Shown: positions 53,521 to 61,794 of the stretch, piece by piece
How the letters are laid out: each line of letters begins with the position of its first letter
Numbering within the stretch: the stretch's first letter is position 1
Origin: Changpingibacter yushuensis
GTDB taxonomy: Bacteria > Actinomycetota > Actinomycetes > Actinomycetales > Actinomycetaceae
Length of the DNA: 64,000 bases
Assembly: GCF_014041995.1 (NCBI RefSeq)
Contig: NZ_CP059492.1
Location: 310,001 to 374,000 of the forward strand
Reading direction: 5' to 3'
The notes under the pieces: generated by a model
What the model saw: only the letters and a program-made list of their open reading frames with translations
What the model was told of the DNA's origin: nothing
The model's database searches: none
Translations under genes and position numbers: made by a program

Positions 53521-54503
53521 CCGCCACCATGCGCGCCGTCGTCCTTGACGAACCCGGCCCCGTCAGCAACCTACATCTACGGAACCTCCCGATTCCTGAA
53601 CCCGCACCCGGGTGGGTCCGCATCAAGATCAAGGCGTTCGGCCTGAACCGTTCCGAACTGCACACCCGCCTCGGCTACGCCGGGGACGCAGTCACCTACC
53701 CGCGTGTTCTCGGCATCGAAGCTACCGGCATCGTCGACGCCGACCCTTCCGGTACGTTTACTACCGGCCAGCAAGCGATGACGATGATGGGCGGAATGGG
53801 TCGCACGTTCGACGGAGGCTACGCCGAATACACCTGCGTCCCCCTCAACCAGGTCATCCCGTTCCGATCCAACCTGGACTGGGCGACCCTCGGCGCGATC
53901 CCTGAGATGCTCCAGACCGCCCACGGCTCCCTTACCATCGGTCTGGATGCACGGCCGGGGCAGAGCCTCCTTGTCCGCGGCGGCACCTCCTCAGTTGGCA
54001 TGGCCGCCGCGATCCTGGCCAAACGGCTCGGCATGACCGTGCTGTCCACAACACGCGACCCCGGCAAGACCAGCGCCCTCACCCGCATCGGCGTCGACCA
54101 TGTACTCATCGACGACGGCGCCGTTGCGCCCCAAGCGCGCATCTTCGCGCCCGGCGGAGTCGACGCGGCTCTCGAACTCGTCGGTGCCCCAACCCTGCCC
54201 GACACCCTCCGCGCCACCCGGGTTCACGGCGTGGTCTGCTTCACTGGCATGCTCTCCAACCGCTGGATTGTCAAAGACTTCTATCCGATCGGCTACATCC
54301 CGAGTGGCGTCCGCCTGACTGCCTACGCCGGCGAAGCTACAGATCTTCCCGCGGATGTCCTCCAGAGTTTTCTCGACGACGTCGCCACCGGTCACGCCCC
54401 CGTTCCCGTCGACACCGTATTCACTCTGGACCACATCAAGAACGCGCACGGGCTAATGGAGTCCGGTCATGCCCGGGGCAAGCTCGTGGTCCGCGTTGAT
54501 TAG
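53517..54503 (+). CDS. Zeta-crystallin-like quinone oxidoreductase
   Basis: 328 residues, GTG start within the PadR stop. MDR superfamily without zinc ligands: AFGLNRSELHTR at the N-terminus, Rossmann motif RGGTSSVGMAAAILAK, and the C-terminal helix. NADPH-dependent reduction of quinones or enones is the family activity. It is co-transcribed with its probable PadR regulator, a common arrangement for stress-induced detoxification. Confidence 0.9.
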   Translation: MTATMRAVVLDEPGPVSNLHLRNLPIPEPAPGWVRIKIKAFGLNRSELHTRLGYAGDAVTYPRVLGIEATGIVDADPSGTFTTGQQAMTMMGGMGRTFDGGYAEYTCVPLNQVIPFRSNLDWATLGAIPEMLQTAHGSLTIGLDARPGQSLLVRGGTSSVGMAAAILAKRLGMTVLSTTRDPGKTSALTRIGVDHVLIDDGAVAPQARIFAPGGVDAALELVGAPTLPDTLRATRVHGVVCFTGMLSNRWIVKDFYPIGYIPSGVRLTAYAGEATDLPADVLQSFLDDVATGHAPVPVDTVFTLDHIKNAHGLMESGHARGKLVVRVD

Positions 54504-54545
54504 TGCGGCGTTTCGTTAGCTATGTGGCGGGCTTTCTTCTAGGCG

Positions 54546-55571
54546 TTACCTCCACCCAAGCCCGGGCGCTACCTCTGTGAGAATCGCTTCAAGCACGTGG
54601 ATGTTGTAGTCCACGCCCAGCTGCGAGGGGATGGTCAGAAGAAGCGTATCCGCGACCTGGATTGCCTCGTCCTCACGTAACTGGTCAATGAGGGCGTCAG
54701 GTTCGTCCGCATAGGAACGCCCGAATACAGATCGATTCCCTAGTCCGATGCTTCCGATTTGATCTTGGCGCTCGGCGCTTCCTAAGAAGTACTTCCGGTC
54801 TAGATCGTTCGTGATGGCAAAGATTGAGCGGGAGACTGATATGCGGGGCTCAAAGCCATGATCCTGCTGCGCCCATTGGTCGCGGTAAGCCTGAATCTGC
54901 TTGCGTTGTTGCACGTGAAACGGCTCGCCGGACTCGTCATCTTTGAGCGTGGAGGACATGAGGTTCATGCCCAGATCGGCTGCCCAACGTGCCGTGGCAT
55001 CTGATCCGGCCCCCCACCAGATTCGCTGCCGAAGTCCGGGGGAGTATGGCTCTACGCGCAATAGTCCTGGTGGATTTGGGAACATGGGGTTCGGATTGGG
55101 TTGGGCAAAGCGAACACCCTCGATCACCTTGAGGAAGGTTTCGCTGGTAGCCCGCGCCATGTCCGCTTCCGACTTTCCCTCGTCAGGAGCGAATCCGAAG
55201 TATCGCCAGCCATCGATGACCTGTTCGGGTGAGCCACGCCCGATGCCCAGTTGAACTCGCCCGCCAGAGATGAGGTCAGTCGCGGCCACATCTTCTGCAA
55301 AACCGAGCGGGTTCGCATAACGCATATCCACCACGCCGGTGCCAATTTCAATCCGGGACGTGCGCGATCCCACCGCTGCTAACAGTGGGACGGGCGAACC
55401 GAGTTGTTGTGCGAAGTGGTGTACGCGGAAATATGCACCATCCACACCGAGTTCTTCCGCAGCCACCGCTAGGTCGATGGACTGGAGAAGAGAGTCTGCA
55501 CCGGAGCGCGCCGCTGAATCTGGGTGGTCCATCCAGTGCCCGAAGGAAAGGAATCCGATCTTCTTAGTCAT
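54546..55571 (-). CDS. LLM-class flavin-dependent oxidoreductase (luciferase-like)
   Basis: 341 residues with a bacterial-luciferase TIM-barrel: FGHWMDH at the start, GVDGAYFRVHHF, RIEIGTGVVDMRY and SGGRVQLGIGRG. These enzymes use reduced FMN or F420. Here the sequence style returns to that of the first 30 kb. The 242-bp gap 55572-55813 upstream holds its promoter and no gene was seen there. Confidence 0.92.
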   Translation of the reverse strand: MTKKIGFLSFGHWMDHPDSAARSGADSLLQSIDLAVAAEELGVDGAYFRVHHFAQQLGSPVPLLAAVGSRTSRIEIGTGVVDMRYANPLGFAEDVAATDLISGGRVQLGIGRGSPEQVIDGWRYFGFAPDEGKSEADMARATSETFLKVIEGVRFAQPNPNPMFPNPPGLLRVEPYSPGLRQRIWWGAGSDATARWAADLGMNLMSSTLKDDESGEPFHVQQRKQIQAYRDQWAQQDHGFEPRISVSRSIFAITNDLDRKYFLGSAERQDQIGSIGLGNRSVFGRSYADEPDALIDQLREDEAIQVADTLLLTIPSQLGVDYNIHVLEAILTEVAPGLGWR

Positions 55572-55813
55572 GTGCAGAGCAACTTAGAGTCTCTGAAAGA
55601 TATTCCACATGTTGCTAAACGGCTGCGTAGGCACTCATCAACCCAAGGATTCACGATCTGGTGGTCATGGCGCAGTGGCCACGCCAATGGAGATCCTAGA
55701 ATTCGTACCGCTTTCACATATTCTATTCAAATATCCTATTGGTTTCTTCATGGCTCCGTGGACCTGTGAATACTGCCCTTCGGAACCTTCACCGAGCCAC
55801 TGCCAAGCAGAAC

Positions 55814-56188
55814 TCACCGGTAAGTTGCCTCAGCGAAATTGAGGTCAACATGCAGACTGGTGATAGAAAATCCACGTTCGGAAACCTCACGTATAAGGAA
55901 CTCGCGAGGGTCCCATTGGTCAAGCGTTGTCTGCAGTTGAAAGCTAGCGACGAGGCGGCCATCACCAGATATCTCCTCACCTTTAACGCAGATGAGTACT
56001 TCTTCGCTGGGGTCCAAATCCGGTACTTCAACCCACGTGACGACGCACGTAGGTTCGGCGCCAGAACCTTCGGAACCTACGGAGATAGCACTTGTGGTCT
56101 CCTCAGAGTCCGTAGAAGCAATGCCGTGCTGGGTGGCGGTTGCTGGAGGATGTAAATGCGGGTCGCCGGATGTGGTGTTCTTGGGCAT
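55814..56188 (-). CDS. Hypothetical protein
   Basis: 124 residues from ATG 56188, chosen because AAGGAA lies 7 bases upstream. The first ~45 residues are Ser/Thr/His-rich and probably disordered; the rest looks like a small alpha-beta domain (CVVTWVEVPDLDPSEEVLIC ... FLIREVSERGFSITSLHVDL). No family recognised. The opposite frame (55739-56155 +) has no ribosome site and looks like its shadow. Confidence 0.55.
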   Translation of the reverse strand: MPKNTTSGDPHLHPPATATQHGIASTDSEETTSAISVGSEGSGAEPTCVVTWVEVPDLDPSEEVLICVKGEEISGDGRLVASFQLQTTLDQWDPREFLIREVSERGFSITSLHVDLNFAEATYR

Positions 56189-56486
56189 GAGTGTTCCTTG
56201 ACTGGTATGGCTGTGGCACATTGTGATTCCGCGGAGTAACCGTTGGACTGGGTTCAACCGCTAGATATCTGCTGTCTGAATGTGTTTTCACCATAGAAAA
56301 TACCACCGACAGGTTTCGCGCGGGAGAATTGATACTTTCCTCAAATTCGGCCACTTTGTGCCCGATGGATACTTCTACCCCAATTGTGGATCGATGAGAG
56401 CTGCCTTAGTGATCCACTCGCATGCACTTTGATCGGCAAGAAAACGCTCTGACCTGTGGTTTTGTTCCTGACAGCCGCCGCCAGTG

Positions 56487-56555
56487 CACAGGTTGGAGTG
56501 TCAGCGCCCGTTGCCCAACCTCAGCACACAGGTTCGAGTGTCAGCGCCCGTTGCC
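56487..56555. repeat. 40-bp period duplication at the 3' end of the metal ATPase gene
   Basis: A 29-bp unit (CACAGGTTSGAGTGTCAGCG, then CCCGTTGCC) occurs at 56487-56515 and 56527-56555 with one difference; the second copy contains the stop of the ATPase gene at 56541. The rest of the 352-bp gap 56189-56540 shows no gene. Confidence 0.82.
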
Positions 56556-58499
56556 TGCCGCCAGTGCCCGCGGATTGCCCTTTGCGCCCGTCAGCATTCC
56601 CTTTGCCCGCGCCGCCCGCAACCCGTTGAGGATCACCAGAACCTCCGCGCCTTCGTGAACCAGCACCACGGCGGCAAGGTTGAAGACTCCGCTGATGGCT
56701 AGAGGCAATAATGCCGCGATGATGGCCACCGATAATGCGAGGTTTTGGTCGATGATGCGGCGCGTGCGCCGAGCATGCCGCAACCCGAGGGGGATAAGCC
56801 GAAGATCATTACCTGTGAATGCGATGTCTGCGCTCTCAATGGCGGCATCAGAACCGGAAGCGCCCATGGCGATTCCTACTGTTGCTGCGGCCAGTGCAGG
56901 GGCGTCATTGATACCGTCGCCCACCATGGCCGTGGGTGCCAGCTCCGCCATCTCCGAAACGATCCGCGCTTTGTACTCCGGTGTGAGTTCCGCGCGCACG
57001 GCCTCGATTCCAGCCTCAACGGCGAGGGAGTGTGCAGTGCGGGAGTTATCGCCAGTCAGCATGGATACGGTGATGCCGTCGTGTGCTAACGCCGCAATAG
57101 CTCCGGCTGCCTCCGAGCGCAACTCATCGCGGATGGCAATGACACCGGCAGCCTGCCCATCGCGGCGCACTACAACGCACGTCTTCCCGTCCAACTCCAG
57201 CTCAGCGATCGCCTGGCCCAGCTCCGCCACATGAATCCACCGTGGGCTGCCAATTGTCACCTCGTGCCCATCAACCGTTCCCGTTACACCGTTGCCGGGC
57301 AGCTCGGTCACGGCGGTGGCCCATGGTGCGATGGGCGCCGCAGCAGCAATGGCCGTTGCGATGGGATGCGTGCTGGCACGCTCAACAGCGGCCGCCCACG
57401 CCAAAACATGGTGCTTGTTATATCCATTCGCGGCGACGACGTCGGTCACCACTGGATTATTCCGCGTCAACGTGCCTGTCTTGTCAAATCCAATGTGGGC
57501 AATCGTGCCAAGCTCTTCGAGCGTCGCACCGCTCTTAACTACAATTCCAAAGCGGCTTGCAGCGCCCACGGCACTAACAATCGTGACTGGTACGGATATA
57601 GCTAGCGCGCACGGTGAGGCTGCCACAAGTACCACAAGTCCACGGGTAATCCAGGTGCTTGGGTCGCCAGCCAAAGAACCGATGATCGCCACCGCCAGCG
57701 CCAAGATAATCACGCCCGGAATGAGGGGAGAGGCCATGCGGTCGGCCAGCCGCGCCCTTTCTCCCTTCTGCGCTTGGGCTTGCTCCACAAGCTCCACAAT
57801 CCGGGTCAACGAGTTGTCAGTTCCAGGTGCTTCGGCTTCGACCTCAAGTGCGCCAGACAGATTAATGCTTCCCGCGCTCACCCGTTCCCCGGCCGTCACG
57901 TATTGCGGCATCGACTCACCTGTTGTTGCCGACGTATCCAGACTGCTCTTGCCCACGAGCACGATTCCGTCTGTACACACACGTTCTCCAGGACGAACGA
58001 TGAATACGTCACCGGCGACGATGTCAGAAACGTTGGTGGTTACGCCGGTGCCGTTGCGCTTGAGAAGCGCCGTTGTGGGGATGAGCGAGAGCAGGGAACG
58101 CAGGCCATCGCGGGCATGATCCATCGCGCGGTCCTCAAGCATTTCAGCGGTGGAGTAGAGGAAAGCGAGTGCTGCGGCTTCCTCGAGGTAACCGAGGATA
58201 ATTGCGCCGATCGCCGAGATCGTCATGAGAAGCGAGATGCCCACTTTGCGGCGCTGGATGAGCGCGCGCAAGGCGCCGGGCACAAACGTGTAGCCGCCCA
58301 GCAGGATTCCGGCCCAGAACGCGAGGGTGGCCACGGTGCTCAGACCTGCAAGTTCGGTGAGGAATCCCGTAACCAACGCCACACCGGATCCGACGGGGAG
58401 CAGCAGTCCGGGAGTGAGCCACTCTCGCCAGCGCGAAGAGGGAACATTGGCGGGATCAGGCATGGGAGATGCCGTCATTTCAACGTTTGGGTTGCTCAC
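56541..58499 (-). CDS. P1B-type heavy-metal ATPase with SPC motif
   Basis: 652 residues from GTG 58499 (GGGAGG upstream). TGES actuator motif (193-196), SPC metal motif in TM (295-297), phosphorylated Asp339 in DKTGT, HP/GDGxND region (MVGDGINDAPAL) and HEGAE in the last membrane part. SPC with HEG marks the P1B-4 group (CoaT/CtpD-like: Co, Zn, Fe or Mn). There is no N-terminal metal-binding domain. Stop lies inside a duplicated 29-bp unit. Confidence 0.92.
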   Translation of the reverse strand: MSNPNVEMTASPMPDPANVPSSRWREWLTPGLLLPVGSGVALVTGFLTELAGLSTVATLAFWAGILLGGYTFVPGALRALIQRRKVGISLLMTISAIGAIILGYLEEAAALAFLYSTAEMLEDRAMDHARDGLRSLLSLIPTTALLKRNGTGVTTNVSDIVAGDVFIVRPGERVCTDGIVLVGKSSLDTSATTGESMPQYVTAGERVSAGSINLSGALEVEAEAPGTDNSLTRIVELVEQAQAQKGERARLADRMASPLIPGVIILALAVAIIGSLAGDPSTWITRGLVVLVAASPCALAISVPVTIVSAVGAASRFGIVVKSGATLEELGTIAHIGFDKTGTLTRNNPVVTDVVAANGYNKHHVLAWAAAVERASTHPIATAIAAAAPIAPWATAVTELPGNGVTGTVDGHEVTIGSPRWIHVAELGQAIAELELDGKTCVVVRRDGQAAGVIAIRDELRSEAAGAIAALAHDGITVSMLTGDNSRTAHSLAVEAGIEAVRAELTPEYKARIVSEMAELAPTAMVGDGINDAPALAAATVGIAMGASGSDAAIESADIAFTGNDLRLIPLGLRHARRTRRIIDQNLALSVAIIAALLPLAISGVFNLAAVVLVHEGAEVLVILNGLRAARAKGMLTGAKGNPRALAAGNGR

Positions 58500-58716
58500 A
58501 CTGCCTCCCAACGGCTGGAGGAATTATGGACGGAGTAGTAGCCCTGCACCCGGAAAGAATACCCGGAGTGGTTGAAAACGGACAATGCCACCCCAGCCTC
58601 ATGGTGGGCCGACGTGCATTTGCCGAACATTGCCGACGCCACAAGCACGTGTAGCCCGGGTGTGTGATCCTCAAGAATCTTCCTGCGAATGCTGTAGCAG
58701 GAGGCATCCTCACGCG

Positions 58717-59913
58717 CTACTCGCGCATTGTGTGCGTGAAGTCGCCGCGGCCCACAACCTTCTTTAGACGCTCCGAGAACGTCAAGGTGAGCAGGCCGAA
58801 GATCATGAGGAAGAAGGGGAAGAGTCCCATGCTGATCTTTTCGGCGAGGAATCCGAATAGTGGCGGCATGAGAGTGGTGCCCACGTATGCGCTCGCCATC
58901 TGAATACCAATGATGGCTTGTGAGTTCTCACGGCCGAAGTTAACGGGTGTGGCGTGGATGATTGCCGGGTAGATCGGTGCGCATCCAAGTCCAGCTACCA
59001 CAAGTCCCGTGAGAGCCACAACGTCAGTTCCCAATGGAAGGGCCACCAACACGGTTCCTATCAATGATGTGACAAGCCCGATCCGGATCATGCGTTCATC
59101 GCCCAGCTTCTCAGCCACAAATCCGCTGAGGAAGCGTCCCAGCGTGATTCCCATGACGAATAACGCGGCAAACCGCGCAGCTGTGGTGGTGTCAACATCT
59201 CGGAACTGAACGAGGTAGCTGGATCCCCAGAGCATCGCAGTGGATTCAAATGCGCAGTAGGCGAAGAACGCAACGAGGATGAAGGGCACGCCCGGGATTC
59301 TTATGGCCGTGCTTAGGGGAATGGGTTCAGTGAGAACCACTTCCTCGGATTCAATCATCGCCTTACGCTGCTTGCTCCACAGCGGCAGGCTCATGATGAG
59401 CACGAATGTGAGAGCCACCTGGATTAGGCCAACTGTCCAGTAACCACCGTTCCAGTTGTTGTTGTTGGCGAGCGCCGCGCTCATGATCAAAGGACTGATC
59501 GAGGCTCCCACGCCCCAGAAGCAGTGAAGCCAGCTCATGTGGCGTGCCGGGTAGTGCAAGGCCACGTAATTGTTGAGAGCGGCATCCACTGCTCCTGCCC
59601 CCAACCCATAGGGGATCGCCCAGAGCAGCAACACCACAAACGAGTGCGTGAATGAGAATCCAACTAGCGCCGTGGCGGTCATTCCCACACTGACAGCCGT
59701 GACCACTCCGGTGCCCAGCTTCTTGGTGAGGCGATCGGAAAGAAGGCTCGAAACAATCGTTCCAATTGCGATGGTCATCGTGACGAGGCCTGCATAGGAG
59801 ACAGGAACGTTCAGATCGTTGTGCATTACCGGCCACGCCGAACCCACTAAGGAATCGGGCAAACCGAGGCTGATGAATGCGATGTAAACGAGCGCAAGAA
59901 GAATTGAGTACAC
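58717..59913 (-). CDS. MFS transporter, FHS/FucP-like
   Basis: 398 residues, about 12 helices, GTG start with GAAGG upstream. LGLPDSLVGSAWPVMHNDL at the N-terminus and ALNNYVALHYPARHMSWLHCFWGVGA resemble sugar and drug transporters of the FHS group. Substrate unknown. Upstream, 59935-59970 holds a nested inverted repeat. The 217-bp gap 58500-58716 downstream shows nothing clear apart from the ATPase promoter. Confidence 0.85.
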   Translation of the reverse strand: MYSILLALVYIAFISLGLPDSLVGSAWPVMHNDLNVPVSYAGLVTMTIAIGTIVSSLLSDRLTKKLGTGVVTAVSVGMTATALVGFSFTHSFVVLLLWAIPYGLGAGAVDAALNNYVALHYPARHMSWLHCFWGVGASISPLIMSAALANNNNWNGGYWTVGLIQVALTFVLIMSLPLWSKQRKAMIESEEVVLTEPIPLSTAIRIPGVPFILVAFFAYCAFESTAMLWGSSYLVQFRDVDTTTAARFAALFVMGITLGRFLSGFVAEKLGDERMIRIGLVTSLIGTVLVALPLGTDVVALTGLVVAGLGCAPIYPAIIHATPVNFGRENSQAIIGIQMASAYVGTTLMPPLFGFLAEKISMGLFPFFLMIFGLLTLTFSERLKKVVGRGDFTHTMRE

Positions 59914-59934
59914 GGTTCACCTTCACAGGTTGAG

Positions 59935-59970
59935 TGGAGTTTCTCCATCGCGTGATGGAATTCCTCCACT
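59935..59970. promoter_or_regulatory. Nested inverted repeat upstream of the MFS gene
   Basis: GTGGAG ... CTCCAC encloses TCCATC GCG TGATGGA, so two concentric palindromes lie 22-57 bases before the MFS start on the minus strand. Suits a repressor site or a leader hairpin. Confidence 0.55.
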
Positions 59971-60277
59971 GTGGCAAGTGGATCTAGGGCAAGCCTAAAG
60001 CGTAAGAACCATAAGGAGAAACGCACATATGTGGGCACTACCTTATGGGTGCGTAGTAGATAAGCCGTGATGCTCGATGAGTTTCGATTCCCTGCGCCGC
60101 AAGTACTCGCGGGGAACCGAACGTTTGGGGCGACGACGTCGTCGGCAAAGAGGTTCGTATAACGTTGCGATGTGTGCTGCGTCACGACCAATGTAGCTGG
60201 GCTGTGCTGTATCTCACTGGAACTGCTGCTCGGACGGGTATGTGATCAAAGTGAGAAAGGTGTTGTTGCAAGAAGTT

Positions 60278-60381
60278 GCATGATTGCATCATGCTTGAAT
60301 GAGTTGGAAATACACCGAATCATACCGATATTGCAGTGTTGCAAAGGTCAGTTTGTAGTAATTTGCAGAAAACGCTCGCAA
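60278..60381 (+). promoter_or_regulatory. Candidate regulator sites upstream of malE
   Basis: The 554-bp gap 59914-60467 holds GCATGATTGCATCATGC (60278-60294, perfect 7-bp arms), TTGCAGTGTTGCAA (60331-60344) and TTGCAGAAAACGCTCGCAA (60363-60381). The last has the CG-centred TTGC...GCAA layout of LacI/MalR operators. No LacI-type gene is in the window. Confidence 0.5.
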
Positions 60382-60467
60382 GTCTGCTCAAGGCGCGCTA
60401 CATTCAGATGTGAGCGCAAGTTCCACACATGCGCTTGACCAACTTTTTCAAGTTCAGGAGATACAGA

Positions 60468-61715
60468 ATGCGACGGGGCATTTCGATTTTGACTGCTGCT
60501 GGCCTGGCCATGACTTTGGCTGCCTGTGGCGGTGGATCCAGCGATGATTCCACCAGCGGCGCTGCGGAAGAAACAACAGCTAGCGAGACAGGCGCCAGCG
60601 GATCGCTGACGATCTGGGTTGACGATAACCGAGAAGTGGCCGTCACCGACGCGGCCAAGGCATACGAAGACGCCACAGGCACAACAGTTGACGTGGTGGT
60701 TAAGGACTTCGCCAACATCCGTGCGGACTTTTCCGCACAGGTTCCCACGGGCGAAGGCCCAGACATCACCGTGGGTGCGCACGACTGGCTAGGAGGCTTC
60801 GTCAAGGACGGGTTGGTTGCGCCAATCGAGTTCGGCGATGCCCTTGCTGACTTCAACACCGTATCCACGGATGCTTTCACATACGATGGTCAGGTGTACG
60901 GCCTGCCATACGCCATTGAGAACGTGGCTGTCATTCGCAACACCGCACTCGCGGACTCCACGCCAGCAACCTTTGATGAGATGCTCGCCAAGGGCAAGGC
61001 CGCAGGCACCAAGTACCCATTCCTTATTCAGGTGGGCGACGAAGGCGATGCGTACACGATGTACGCATTCCAAACATCCTTCGGCGCACCCGTCTTTGTT
61101 CAGAACGACGACGGCTCCTACAGCTCCGAACTGGGTCTGGGTGGCGAAAACGGCAACAACTTCGCTCAGTGGCTTCAGGATCAGGCAACAGCCGGTGTGC
61201 TTGATACAAATATCACCTATGACGTGGCAGTGGACGCCTTCTCCAAGGGCGAATCTCCCTACATCGTTGGTGGACCGTGGATGATCTCCGCATTTACAGA
61301 TGCAGGCATTGACGTGGCAGTTGATCCAATCCCAAGCGCCGGTGGTGAGACCGCATCTCCATTCGTGGGCGTGCAGGGCTTCTACGTCAACGCAAACTCG
61401 CAGAACCAGCTCACGGCAACCGATTTCCTCGTGAACTACCTGGGAACTGAAGATTCTCAGGTTGCTCTCTATGAGGCAGGCGACCGCGTGCCGGCCCTGA
61501 ACGCTGCAGCTGATGCAGTTTCAGACGATCCGATCGTCGCTGGCTTTGCCGCCGCAGCAGAGAACGCCGTGCCGATGCCCTCGATTCCTGAGATGGACTC
61601 CGTGTGGTCATTCTGGGGTGTGACTGAAGCAAACATCATCAATGGAACTGCCACGGATGCTCCGGCAGCATGGACCGAGATGGTTTCCAACATCCAGGCA
61701 GAGTTGGATAAGTAG
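60468..61715 (+). CDS. malE: Maltose/maltodextrin-type ABC importer, binding lipoprotein
   Basis: 415 residues from ATG 60468 (AGGAG 8 bases upstream). Lipobox LAAC at about residues 17-20, a Ser/Thr linker and a SBP_bac_1 domain: LTIWVDDNREVAVTDAAKAYE, FVKDGLVAPIE, YGLPYAIENVAVIRN and FSKGESPYIVGGPWMI. The pattern is that of maltose-binding proteins. Followed by malF after a 79-base gap with a hairpin. Confidence 0.93.
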   Translation: MRRGISILTAAGLAMTLAACGGGSSDDSTSGAAEETTASETGASGSLTIWVDDNREVAVTDAAKAYEDATGTTVDVVVKDFANIRADFSAQVPTGEGPDITVGAHDWLGGFVKDGLVAPIEFGDALADFNTVSTDAFTYDGQVYGLPYAIENVAVIRNTALADSTPATFDEMLAKGKAAGTKYPFLIQVGDEGDAYTMYAFQTSFGAPVFVQNDDGSYSSELGLGGENGNNFAQWLQDQATAGVLDTNITYDVAVDAFSKGESPYIVGGPWMISAFTDAGIDVAVDPIPSAGGETASPFVGVQGFYVNANSQNQLTATDFLVNYLGTEDSQVALYEAGDRVPALNAAADAVSDDPIVAGFAAAAENAVPMPSIPEMDSVWSFWGVTEANIINGTATDAPAAWTEMVSNIQAELDK

Positions 61716-61737
61716 TCACCAGACATTCGGAATACTG

Positions 61738-61776
61738 ACTCCTGTGGCGTGTGGCTTGGCCGCACGCCATAGGAGT
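61738..61776 (+). terminator. Intercistronic hairpin between malE and malF
   Basis: 14-bp stem 61738-61751 / 61763-61776 with one G-T pair and an 11-nt loop. No T-run, so it probably protects or attenuates the transcript, lowering malF-malG relative to malE as in other mal operons. Confidence 0.65.
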
Positions 61777-61794
61777 TAACGCTGAGGAGTATTC

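Noticed and set aside
55739-56155. 138-residue plus-strand frame
   Set aside because: Overlaps the minus-strand hypothetical, which has a proper ribosome site and more protein-like composition.
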